From NCBI RefSeq assembly GCF_003003215.1, contig NZ_PVUF01000007.1, positions 124,001 through 188,000 on the forward strand: a stretch of DNA of 64,000 nt. Reading direction: 5' to 3'. The position numbers and the translations under genes are program-made. This DNA comes from Tritonibacter scottomollicae (lineage in GTDB: Bacteria > Pseudomonadota > Alphaproteobacteria > Rhodobacterales > Rhodobacteraceae). Below are positions 54,908 through 61,584 of this stretch, in pieces (within the stretch, counting starts at the first letter, position 1; the number at the start of each line of letters is the position of its first letter). The notes beneath the pieces were generated by a model. It was not told the DNA's origin, did not search any database, and saw nothing but the letters and a program-made list of their open reading frames with translations.

Positions 54908-55384
54908 TTAGCTTTCCTCTGTCGCACCATCCAGTTCAACGAACTGCTGTCGCAGGCTGTCCGGGATCGGATGGCCTGCGCTGCCATCTGCGGTGCGAAA
55001 CACCATGACACCGACCATCCGCGCACGTAGATCTCCAGACCAGATCTGTTGTTCCATCGTGTATGAGGTACGTCGAAACGACAGGACGCGTGCGGTGGTC
55101 AGGTAAGTCTCACCCAGCACCATTTCCTTTACGTAGTGAATATCGGCATTGCGCACCACATGCCGTGGCTCGGCCTCACCGCGAAAGTGATGACGGAAAT
55201 GGGTGTTGTAGTAGTGAACGCGCAGGGCTTCGAACCAGTCGAGGTAGGCCTTGTTGTTCACATGCTGGAGGATGTCGATCTCGGAGAACCGTACTCTGTC
55301 GGCCATCGCCATTGGGGCTGCTTCGGGCAGGCCTTGGGCAAGTTGTTCTTCTGGGCGAAGCGGGGTGAGAAATCGTAAATCCAT
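54908..55384 (-). CDS. Acyl-CoA thioesterase, hotdog (4HBT) fold
   Basis: The 158-residue protein from ATG 55384 has the 4-hydroxybenzoyl-CoA thioesterase pattern: VRFSEIDILQHVNNKAYLDWFE with the catalytic Asp, the HYVKEMVLGETYLTTARVLSF strand and a conserved late sheet. The exact acyl substrate is unknown. It is the last chromosomal gene before the integrated element. Neither candidate start has a clear ribosome site. Confidence 0.85.
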   Translation of the reverse strand: MDLRFLTPLRPEEQLAQGLPEAAPMAMADRVRFSEIDILQHVNNKAYLDWFEALRVHYYNTHFRHHFRGEAEPRHVVRNADIHYVKEMVLGETYLTTARVLSFRRTSYTMEQQIWSGDLRARMVGVMVFRTADGSAGHPIPDSLRQQFVELDGATEES

Positions 55385-55509
55385 AGGGCAGGAGGTAAGC
55401 CCATGCTGCTGCAGGTGCAATAGATTTATCCTGAAGCTATGCCACGCCGGCAGTTACTGCAAAAGAGACGCACAAGCGGCTGAAAAGTAAGGAGGAATAT
55501 ACAGGAAAT

Positions 55510-55555
55510 TGGAGCGGGTAGCGGGAATCGAACCCGCGCGTTCAGCTTGGGAAGC
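55510..55555 (-). other. Attachment site: 3' half of tRNA-Gly(CCC)
   Basis: Read on the minus strand, this is the anticodon loop TTCCCAA, the 3' anticodon arm GCTGA, a complete T-arm (GCGGG-TTCGATT-CCCGC) and the acceptor end with CCA. The 5' arm beside the loop no longer pairs, so the match to a tRNA stops near 55555 and the gene is not functional. This is the duplicate left by integration into a tRNA-Gly gene; the restored copy should sit at the far end of the element. Confidence 0.85.
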
Positions 55556-55594
55556 CGTAGGTTGTACGCACTAAGACTCTGATAACATTCAACG

Positions 55595-56656
55595 TCATTG
55601 AGAGCTTCGGGAGAAACTTCGGGACTCGGCGATTTGAAACATGCTGAAATCGTTCATCGCGTCAGCCAAATCAGTGTCGAGGACATGAGCGTATCGCATA
55701 GTCGTTTCAATACTGGTGTGACCCAATAGCCTGCTTACCAGCTTCAGGTTGCCGGTGGCGCGAAGCATCCGCGTCGCGAAGGTGTGACGCAGATCATGGA
55801 AGCGGAAGTCCTCGATCTCTGCCTTTTGCAGGGCGGCCCTGAAATCCTCGAACAGATGACTATTCTGCCTGATCCGTCGACGCTCCGGATTTCTCTCGTC
55901 GTCGGTGAGGTAGGTAAACACAAATCGTCTGTGCTCGACCTGCATTGATTTAGGTAGCGCAGAAAGCAGAGCGCGGATCTCACCGTTCATTGGGAACTTG
56001 AGCTCCCCACCGCTCTTTAGGCGGAAATCGATCCGGCTCTTCTCATGCTTGATGTCGCTCCAGCACAAACCGAGCATCGTAGCTTGCCTGGCTCCGGTCA
56101 TAAGTGCAAATTTCACAAGAGGTCGGAGGTCGCTTCTCAGGTATTTAAAGAGACGATCCTGCTCCCCATAAGTGAGCTCTCTGACCCGCTCTTTTGGCTC
56201 CTTTGTTGTAGCCGCCTTGAACTGCAGGTCTGCAGGATTGGCACCGTAGAAGTTCTCCATGTGGCGCAACGCGCGCGCAAGGAATTGGAGGTGCCGGTTT
56301 ACCGTGGCATTGCTGACCTCTGCACGACGGGTACGGACAAAGCGCATGATGTCCTGATTGGTCAGGCGATCAATGCGCGTTGATCCTGGAATGATCTCAA
56401 GGATCTTCTTAGCCTGGCTCTCGGCGGTTCTCGCACTGGATTGCTTTTCGCAAATGTCGGTCCAGTACGTGCCCAGAGCTTCAGAAAGCGTAAATTTTCC
56501 AATTGTTTGCGGTGCGGTCTTCGCCTCTACTCTGGCCTGCGATTCAACCGCTTTGGCTTCTTCGAAGTCTTCCGTTCCGCACGATCCATAAAATCTACGA
56601 CCCCTGATCTGGAAGTCGTAGTGGTAGTATTTGCTGTTCTTCGGTCTGAACGGCAT
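55595..56656 (-). CDS. int: Tyrosine-type site-specific integrase
   Basis: The 353-residue phage-type integrase has an arm-binding N-terminus, a SAM-like core-binding domain (about 55-150) and a catalytic domain with R190 (TGARQATML), H287 and R290 (HDLRHTFATR), H313 (LLGHTS) and the nucleophile Y322 (RYAHV). It lies 40 bases inside the attachment site, as expected. Its ATG is inside the upstream excisionase-like gene, overlapping it by 130 bases in another frame, which ties its translation to that gene. Confidence 0.96.
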   Translation of the reverse strand: MPFRPKNSKYYHYDFQIRGRRFYGSCGTEDFEEAKAVESQARVEAKTAPQTIGKFTLSEALGTYWTDICEKQSSARTAESQAKKILEIIPGSTRIDRLTNQDIMRFVRTRRAEVSNATVNRHLQFLARALRHMENFYGANPADLQFKAATTKEPKERVRELTYGEQDRLFKYLRSDLRPLVKFALMTGARQATMLGLCWSDIKHEKSRIDFRLKSGGELKFPMNGEIRALLSALPKSMQVEHRRFVFTYLTDDERNPERRRIRQNSHLFEDFRAALQKAEIEDFRFHDLRHTFATRMLRATGNLKLVSRLLGHTSIETTMRYAHVLDTDLADAMNDFSMFQIAESRSFSRSSQ

Positions 56657-56829
56657 GCCTCCATAGTCCTTTCCTCAATGTAGGATTCAAGGTCGTCGCG
56701 CCGATATCTGATCGCCCCACGCGTGACCTGCACGTATCGTAGCCCGAGTAATCGACACTCCCGCAATGTTTTTTCACAAACACCAAGGGCTTCGGCGGCT
56801 TCTTTGGAGTTAAGTAGCGGTACAGTCAC
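56527..56829 (-). CDS. Excisionase-like HTH protein
   Basis: The 100-residue protein has a MerR/AlpA-type winged HTH at residues 1-52 (LLNSKEAAEALGVCEKTLRE, then VQVTRGAIRYRRDDLESYI), then a basic, Thr-rich tail. It starts at GTG 56829, overlapping the methylase-like stop, with GGAG eight bases upstream. The place directly before int and the fold suggest an excisionase or recombination directionality factor. The last 43 codons overlap the start of int in a different frame. Confidence 0.8.
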   Translation of the reverse strand: MTVPLLNSKEAAEALGVCEKTLRECRLLGLRYVQVTRGAIRYRRDDLESYIEERTMEACRSDRRTANTTTTTSRSGVVDFMDRAERKTSKKPKRLNRRPE

Positions 56830-57566
56830 GACTGTTTCTCCAACGTTTCGCGCTTGATTTTAGCTGTCGGGCAGACAGGGTGATTGGCGCGGGTACGGCT
56901 CCTGTCCGCTTCATCGCCCCACTGGCGGGCGGCGGCGTTCATCATGCCTTCAAATGATCGGCTGCGGAGGCGTGCGCGCTCCTGACTGGGTGGCATGCGA
57001 TGCACACGGTTCCAGCGCTTCCATTCGGCGGACAGTCGTTCCGGCTCGGGCAGGCGGTTCGTCTCCCGCAGCGGGGAAAGACCATCGAGATACCAACCGG
57101 TTGCCTTGTAGGCGGGATCGCCGAACTGGAAGGGCTGGACGATATCGGGCGCGGGCAGATCAGCAGGCATGCGATCGCGGGCGAGGTCGTTCATTGTCGG
57201 GTTCTCAATGGCGCGGCAGGGAATGGGCGCGAGCCAGCAGGCCGTGAAGATGTCCACGCCAAGCTCGAACTCAGCCTTCAGTTCAGCCCAGGAGCGCCCC
57301 CTGGGGAGTGTCTTCGGATGGGTCCACTTTCCCGGTCCGGACATCCAGCGTCGACCAGAGCGGCACAGACGGGTGCAGGGGGGATGCATCACCGCGAGCA
57401 GATCCCAGCCCTCGTGCAGTATGCCATCCCGCACGTCGCAGATGATGTGGCGGTTGGATCGGTCTTCGGCGGGGGAAATGTCACAGGACCAGACATCATG
57501 GCCCAACGCTGCCAGGGCGCGGCGCATGATGCCGCTGGTTTCGCAGGCGACCAGTGCTTTAGCCAT
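56826..57566 (-). CDS. Phage-type DNA cytosine methylase-like protein
   Basis: The 246-residue protein from ATG 57566 opens VACETSGIMRRALAALGHDVWSCDISPAED, a SAM-binding Rossmann start as in C5 methylases. It has HPPCTRLCRSGRRW with the Pro-Cys motif and ENPTMND as an ENV-like motif. It lacks a target-recognition domain of normal size. This short family is common in phages and annotated as DNA methylase; it may protect phage DNA or be inactive. It overlaps its neighbours on both sides within the leftward operon. Confidence 0.7.
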   Translation of the reverse strand: MAKALVACETSGIMRRALAALGHDVWSCDISPAEDRSNRHIICDVRDGILHEGWDLLAVMHPPCTRLCRSGRRWMSGPGKWTHPKTLPRGRSWAELKAEFELGVDIFTACWLAPIPCRAIENPTMNDLARDRMPADLPAPDIVQPFQFGDPAYKATGWYLDGLSPLRETNRLPEPERLSAEWKRWNRVHRMPPSQERARLRSRSFEGMMNAAARQWGDEADRSRTRANHPVCPTAKIKRETLEKQS

Positions 57567-57948
57567 TGTGATAGCCTTCCCGCGGTGCCGCGATCCGTCC
57601 ACGCCACGCATCAAAGTCAGTCCGCAGCGCATTGAATTTATTGAATGCCTCGCCGCGCAAGTCGAGATCGCGGCGCGTGATGATATTGCAGACCGTGCGC
57701 AGGTACTCGGCGGCAGCGCTGGCGTTGAACTGCTGATCTGGAAGGCCGCTTCGGATGGCGGCAAACTTCTGGAACTGCGGATCATTGCAGAGGATGCCGG
57801 CCAGTTGCGCGGGCGAGTTTCTGAGCTTTGCTCCGGTCAAATCGGAGGTCACTGACGGCATGGGCGCGCGCTCTTTGGTGGATGCGTGAGTGGTGGAATT
57901 TGCGCGCGCCCCGGACGGGAAGCTGGATTCAGAATTCGGGCGTGGCAT
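57559..57948 (-). CDS. Hypothetical phage protein
   Basis: A 129-residue protein from ATG 57948 (GGAG six bases upstream). The C-terminal two thirds form a compact helical unit (LRNSPAQLAGILCNDPQFQ, AAAEYLRTVCNIITRRDLD). Its stop overlaps the methylase-like start by 8 bases. I do not recognise a family; the place between early genes suggests a DNA-metabolism or accessory early function. Confidence 0.6.
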   Translation of the reverse strand: MPRPNSESSFPSGARANSTTHASTKERAPMPSVTSDLTGAKLRNSPAQLAGILCNDPQFQKFAAIRSGLPDQQFNASAAAEYLRTVCNIITRRDLDLRGEAFNKFNALRTDFDAWRGRIAAPREGYHNG

Positions 57949-58281
57949 CGGGTGCTCCACAGGCTTGGGCGAGGTGATTGCCCTCATGCTGAAGAAAAAG
58001 GGCCGAAGCCGAAGCTCCGGCCAGTTCGTCACGGGCCAGTTTCAGGCCGTGTGATCGGGGACGTTATTGTGCGCGGGCGGTGGGCAATTTGGAGGATTGA
58101 GCCGCCCGCGCCTGATCCGCACCGCAAGACGGGTGCGAAACCTCGCGAACCCCATTGGCGCGCAATCCTCCAGCGCGGCGCGGGTGTTCGTTATTCGGGC
58201 AAGGGCGGCGCCCTTGGAGTTTGTCCGCTATGGGCGCGGAACCTTGAGAGATAGGGTTTGTCATTGCGGGTGCGCCTCGCC
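57949..58281. other. Gap in the leftward operon with no supported gene
   Basis: A minus-strand frame of 66 codons (58064-58264) crosses it but lacks a convincing ribosome site, and its composition is like untranslated phage DNA. I list nothing further here. Confidence 0.4.
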
Positions 58282-58563
58282 TTACGCCGCATGGGGGCCG
58301 TGCGGGCTGATCTGGCGGTCCGCCATGACGCGGCGCACCTTGTGGCCGACGCGCTCCAAGACTTGTTCGGTTGGTTCGGGCGTTGGCGCAGGGCGCTCGA
58401 CCAGGTGTGCAGCCCGCAGGCGCGCCGGGTCAAAGCCTTGGCCGCGTGCGGCTTTCAGCGTGGCCCATGCCGTAGTGAATAGGTGCGGGGTGTCGAGATG
58501 ATCCTCGGGGGAGCCAGCGATTTGCTGAGCGTCACGCAGCACGGTTTCAAGTCTGTCTTGCAT
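58282..58563 (-). CDS. Hypothetical early phage protein, first gene of the leftward operon
   Basis: A 93-residue soluble protein (RLETVLRDAQQIAGSPEDHL, LERVGHKVRRVMADRQI) of unknown family. ATG 58563 has a textbook ribosome site (GGAGG). It is the first gene behind the operator-controlled promoter at 58590-58618, so it should be expressed on induction together with the genes down to int. Confidence 0.65.
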   Translation of the reverse strand: MQDRLETVLRDAQQIAGSPEDHLDTPHLFTTAWATLKAARGQGFDPARLRAAHLVERPAPTPEPTEQVLERVGHKVRRVMADRQISPHGPHAA

Positions 58564-58589
58564 TCAATCCTCCATCGGTTGATGGAAGA

Positions 58590-58618
58590 TTGATAGCGGG
58601 GTATAATTACCCCGTCAA
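58590..58618 (-). promoter_or_regulatory. Leftward early promoter with an operator in its spacer
   Basis: On the minus strand, TTGACG (58613-58618) and TATCAA (58590-58595) are separated by 17 bases. The 16-bp palindrome at 58598-58613 fills the spacer. Binding of the repressor there would shut off the leftward operon. Confidence 0.75.
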
Positions 58619-58641
58619 CTCAAAAGGGGTATAATTACCCC
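58598..58641. promoter_or_regulatory. Two identical operators, O-left pair
   Basis: GGGGTATAATTACCCC occurs twice, at 58598-58613 and 58626-58641, 28 bases apart centre to centre, one inside and one upstream of the leftward promoter. Each is a perfect palindrome matching the sites at the repressor and Cro-like gene starts. Confidence 0.85.
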
Positions 58642-58663
58642 GGAGTGTGCATGAGGTGCAAAG

Positions 58664-59299
58664 TTAGATTCTCTGAGCCAACTCTGCTGGCCAGTGCAGA
58701 CGCACCCTTGCAGCCCACTTCAATCGCACATTCCACATGTTCTGAGCGCCTGGATTGAGAGAGATCAAGTGAAAGCTACCCGGCTCATCACCCGGTTTGA
58801 TCTGCTTAACCCAACCCATTCCATCCTCGTCTTCGCAAACGCATCTGTGGCCGATATCATCCGAAACAACTGCATTGTGACCGTTGCGCGTGTAGAAAAG
58901 CAGGTCTCCAGCCGAATAGACCGGCTCCATACTATCGCCTTCGATTTCAACAGCAACTACGCCATGAGGGGATAGCCCTTGTGGGCAAAGGACTTGCGGA
59001 CCTGCGCCTTTTTCATAGGCGTCAAAAACGGGAACTCGTGCACCGGCTCCAACTTTACCTGCAATAGCGATGCTTGGCGCTTCAGAGTAAGTCAGCTGCC
59101 CCTCCAAAAAGCCTTCTAGCGTGGTGCCAAATGACGCAGCAATTTTCACTGCGTCATCTACGTTGGTTGATTTGCTCTTACCCTGTGCCAGGTTCTTGAG
59201 CTGCTCATATGAAACGCCAGCGTCACTCGCAACTTTGCGCATAGACTTGCCGGAGGTCTCGATTGCCGCAAGGAATGCGTCTCTAAATGATTGTTGCAT
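58664..59299 (-). CDS. S24-family phage repressor (CI/LexA type)
   Basis: The 211-residue repressor from ATG 59299 has an N-terminal HTH (about 17-45, KSMRKVASDAGVSYEQLKNLAQG) and a C-terminal S24 self-cleavage domain. Expected residues are all present: cleavage site A80-G81, nucleophile S123 in EGDSMEP and general base K165 in GWVKQI. It should keep the element silent and be inactivated by RecA upon DNA damage. Its own start is embedded beside one palindromic operator, so it probably regulates itself. Confidence 0.92.
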   Translation of the reverse strand: MQQSFRDAFLAAIETSGKSMRKVASDAGVSYEQLKNLAQGKSKSTNVDDAVKIAASFGTTLEGFLEGQLTYSEAPSIAIAGKVGAGARVPVFDAYEKGAGPQVLCPQGLSPHGVVAVEIEGDSMEPVYSAGDLLFYTRNGHNAVVSDDIGHRCVCEDEDGMGWVKQIKPGDEPGSFHLISLNPGAQNMWNVRLKWAARVRLHWPAELAQRI

Positions 59300-59300
59300 G

Positions 59301-59317
59301 TGGGGTAATTTACCCCA
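59301..59317. promoter_or_regulatory. Operator at the repressor start
   Basis: TGGGGTAATTTACCCCA is a perfect 17-bp palindrome one base before the repressor start codon. It overlaps the position of the ribosome site, so repressor binding would block its own expression. Confidence 0.8.
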
Positions 59318-59350
59318 CTGATCCGAAATAAGCATGGCGTAAATACACCC

Positions 59351-59375
59351 TTGACTGTTGGGGTAAATAAACCCC
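59351..59375. promoter_or_regulatory. Operator and possible rightward promoter before the Cro-like gene
   Basis: GGGGTAAATAAACCCC (59360-59375) shares the GGGGTAA...CCCC arms of the other operators but is less symmetric. TTGACT at 59351-59356 could be the -35 box of the rightward promoter; the -10 box is not clear. The start ATG at 59387 is so close that the mRNA may have a very short leader. Confidence 0.6.
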
Positions 59376-59386
59376 AATTAGGGTTT

Positions 59387-59599
59387 ATGGAACATTTTCT
59401 CGCAGAACTCTCCGCCTATGCAGACGCCGTTGGTCGCACCCCGCAACATGTGCTGAGGCAAGCCATCGGCGCAAACTGGGGGCAGTGGGCGTCTTGGAAA
59501 GATGGCAAATCGAGTCCGACGCTTCACACCGTGGACAAGATCCGAAAGCACATGTCGGATAACCCGCCTCAAAGTCGAGAGGGGGGGATCGCCGCATGA
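59387..59599 (+). CDS. Cro-like HTH protein
   Basis: A 70-residue protein with one HTH domain (AYADAVGRTPQHVLRQAIGANW, then GQWASWKDGKSSPTLHTVDKI). It is divergent from the repressor with the operators between, the classical place of cro. It overlaps the following gene by ATGA. The frame is open further upstream, but ATG 59387 best fits homologous length. Confidence 0.78.
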   Translation: MEHFLAELSAYADAVGRTPQHVLRQAIGANWGQWASWKDGKSSPTLHTVDKIRKHMSDNPPQSREGGIAA

Positions 59600-59919
59600 G
59601 CCGCCCGCGTCTAACCCTGATCGTGAACAATGATGTGCCATGCGACCAGCCTGGCACGTCAGCTGACCAAGCGTCTTGGTCAAATCAGTTGGATCCATAC
59701 GTGCTAAAGATCAGCGCGCCTGACCTTTGGTCGGCCTATTTCCACGCGCGGTTTCACAGCCCGCGCGAGGTGGCGCTGTTCTGCGATGTGTCGTTCCAGA
59801 CCGCGCTGAACTGGTGGGGCGCCGTGACCGCGCCAGCCAGCCATACCGCCTTGCTGATGATCCTGACCGATCCCGGCGCGGCGGCATTCTTCCAGGATCA
59901 ATTGGCGAGGGCGGCATGA
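59596..59919 (+). CDS. Hypothetical phage protein with HTH-like segment
   Basis: The protein has 107 residues. The segment HSPREVALFCDVSFQTALNWW (one residue longer than a canonical HTH) followed by TALLMIL looks like a DNA-binding helix pair, so a regulator is possible. It overlaps both neighbours by ATGA. No family is recognised. Confidence 0.65.
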   Translation: MSRPRLTLIVNNDVPCDQPGTSADQASWSNQLDPYVLKISAPDLWSAYFHARFHSPREVALFCDVSFQTALNWWGAVTAPASHTALLMILTDPGAAAFFQDQLARAA

Positions 59920-60182
59920 TGGGGCAGATCACCTCACCGCGTATAGAGCGGATTGCCTATCAGATCTGGTGGTTGATCGAGGACAGGGCTGGGGAATGCA
60001 CCTTGGCGGATATGGCCACGTTCACCGGCGCATCAACGCAGACCTGTTCCCAGATCTGCCGCTATCGCGGTTGGTCTGGACGCTATCGCAAGATGGCGCG
60101 CAGCCATGCAGTCGACAACGGCCCGCAGCTGATCGATGCAATCGATGATGAGCTGTCGTCTCTGTTCGGGGAGGCAGCGTGA
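59916..60182 (+). CDS. Hypothetical phage protein
   Basis: An 88-residue protein with an apparent winged-helix pattern (ERIAYQIWWLIEDRAGECT, then MATFTGASTQTCSQICRYRG). It is part of the chain of 1- to 4-base overlaps in the rightward early operon. The function is unknown; a small regulator is plausible. Confidence 0.62.
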   Translation: MMGQITSPRIERIAYQIWWLIEDRAGECTLADMATFTGASTQTCSQICRYRGWSGRYRKMARSHAVDNGPQLIDAIDDELSSLFGEAA

Positions 60183-60820
60183 TGCTGGGCGCGGTTGGAT
60201 TGCAGCCGGTCTCCACCGATGAGCTGCCGGAATATCCGTTGGGGATCGAGGATCGGCTCGATAGCCACTATTTCATGGCGTGGGAACGGCGACGCTGGCT
60301 GAACTCGGACATGCGGCTGAAGGGCACGCCAGAGTGCCGGGCACTCTACTTCGACCTGATCAATATCGCTTATGACCAGACGCCGGTGGGCACGGTGCCG
60401 CAGGACCTGGAGACGCTGGCCAAGCTGCTGCTGGTCGATCCGGGGCACTTCCGGTCGCTGTGCAAACTGGACTACGGCCCGTTGCACAAATGGACGCCCT
60501 GCATCTGCGAGGGCGGCGAGGTGCGGCTCATGCATCCGATGGTGCTCAGGTCACTGACCGAGGCGCTGTCGCGCAAGGAAGACAATCGCGCCAAGCATGA
60601 AGCGGCCAATGCGGCCAAGCGGTTGCAGCGCTTGCGCATGACGGTGGCCGGCTATCACGCCGAGTTGGCGAAGAACGACGCGGCCATTCGCTGGATGGAC
60701 GAATGGCTGGTCCAGGAAGGCTGCGAGTACCGCAACGCCAGCTGGATCGAGCGCGCCATGCGGTCCTGGTCGACGCATATGTTCGACCTCGGCCAGGCGC
60801 GCTCCGGCTCCGTCCGATAA
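60182..60820 (+). CDS. Replication-type phage protein (DUF1376-like)
   Basis: A 212-residue protein whose first 120 residues (YFMAWERRRWLNSDMRLKG, CRALYFDLINIAYDQTPVG, LEKL-like LETLAKLLLVD) resemble DUF1376/replisome-organiser winged-helix proteins that recruit helicase at phage origins. A basic helix follows (ANAAKRLQRLRM). Start ATG 60182 has GGGGAGG upstream and overlaps the previous stop. The next 180 bases carry an iteron-like cluster and a DnaA box, which supports a replication role. Beyond its TAA the same frame stays open through the repeats. Confidence 0.68.
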   Translation: MLGAVGLQPVSTDELPEYPLGIEDRLDSHYFMAWERRRWLNSDMRLKGTPECRALYFDLINIAYDQTPVGTVPQDLETLAKLLLVDPGHFRSLCKLDYGPLHKWTPCICEGGEVRLMHPMVLRSLTEALSRKEDNRAKHEAANAAKRLQRLRMTVAGYHAELAKNDAAIRWMDEWLVQEGCEYRNASWIERAMRSWSTHMFDLGQARSGSVR

Positions 60821-60969
60821 CTGTCCGACAGTGTCCAAGACTGTCCGGCGGACAGTTCAAGACAGTCTCGGACAGTCTCAGACTGTCCTGCACGACAGGG
60901 ACAGAGACAGAGACATAACAAAACAGAAGGACAGTCGCGGGACCGTTCGGGTTTGGTGGCTGTGGATAA
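60820..60969. other. Probable replication origin: hexamer cluster plus DnaA box
   Basis: GACAGT or its complement ACTGTC occurs eight times between 60820 and 60935 (starts at 60820, 60827, 60840, 60851, 60861, 60871, 60882 and 60930). Four of these lie at a strict spacing of about 10 bases, one DNA turn. A perfect DnaA box (TGTGGATAA, complement of TTATCCACA) follows at 60961-60969, with an AT-rich stretch between. Together with the replication-type gene next to it, this looks like the element's origin. Confidence 0.65.
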
Positions 60970-60999
60970 CTCGGATTTGCTGAGAAATGAGGTGCAGAG

Positions 61000-61584
61000 A
61001 TGGATGAGAAACAACAGGCCGCCGGAGAGAAACGGGTTCAGGACATGCTGATCATGCCGCTGGAGGCGCTGGGGCTGGCGCGGCCCTCGACCCTTACCAA
61101 GGCTCAGTTTGCGGTGATGCTGGCTGAGCTCCGCCAGAAGCTGGCGTATATGTCGCCGGCGAGCCTCGCGGTGTTGCGGGACTGGGTGGAGGCGCACCCA
61201 GGCGGTCGGGACAAGGATCGGTTTCCGATTGGGCTGAAGATCCTGAACAAGGCGCGGGCGATCCAGCCGCCGGAGAGCGGACCGTCGCCGCTGATGATCA
61301 AGGTCTTCGTGCATGCGCTGGGACAAGAGGCGCTGGCTGGGGGCTGGGCGCCTGAGCTGCTGCGCTATCTGCGTGGGGCGCGGGAATGGCCTGGGCGTTA
61401 CACCGTCACCCAGATCCGCAATGAAGCGGATGGGGCTGTGCGCCGGATGGCGGATATCGAGATGCGCCTGGGGCGTGGGGATCATTTGTCGATGGAGGAT
61501 GAGAGCTTTCGCGCCCACCGATCTGAAGCGCTGCAGAAATGTCGGGAGATCGCAGACCAGGCGCAGCGGGGTGCAGCAGCATGA
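61000..61584 (+). CDS. Hypothetical phage protein
   Basis: A 194-residue helical protein (LTKAQFAVMLAELRQKLAYM, FPIGLKILNKARAIQPPESG, VTQIRNEADGAVRRMADIEM) of unknown family. GAGG lies shortly before ATG 61000. It follows the origin-like region and overlaps the next gene by ATGA. Position suggests a replication accessory role, without motif support. Confidence 0.65.
   Translation: MDEKQQAAGEKRVQDMLIMPLEALGLARPSTLTKAQFAVMLAELRQKLAYMSPASLAVLRDWVEAHPGGRDKDRFPIGLKILNKARAIQPPESGPSPLMIKVFVHALGQEALAGGWAPELLRYLRGAREWPGRYTVTQIRNEADGAVRRMADIEMRLGRGDHLSMEDESFRAHRSEALQKCREIADQAQRGAAA

Noticed and set aside
55510-55585. An intact tRNA-Gly gene
   Set aside because: Only the 3' half matches; the 5' anticodon arm, D-arm and 5' acceptor strand are missing beyond 55555.
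58064-58264. 66-codon minus-strand frame in the leftward phage operon
   Set aside because: No good ribosome site, and its Arg/Pro-rich sequence looks like translated non-coding DNA.
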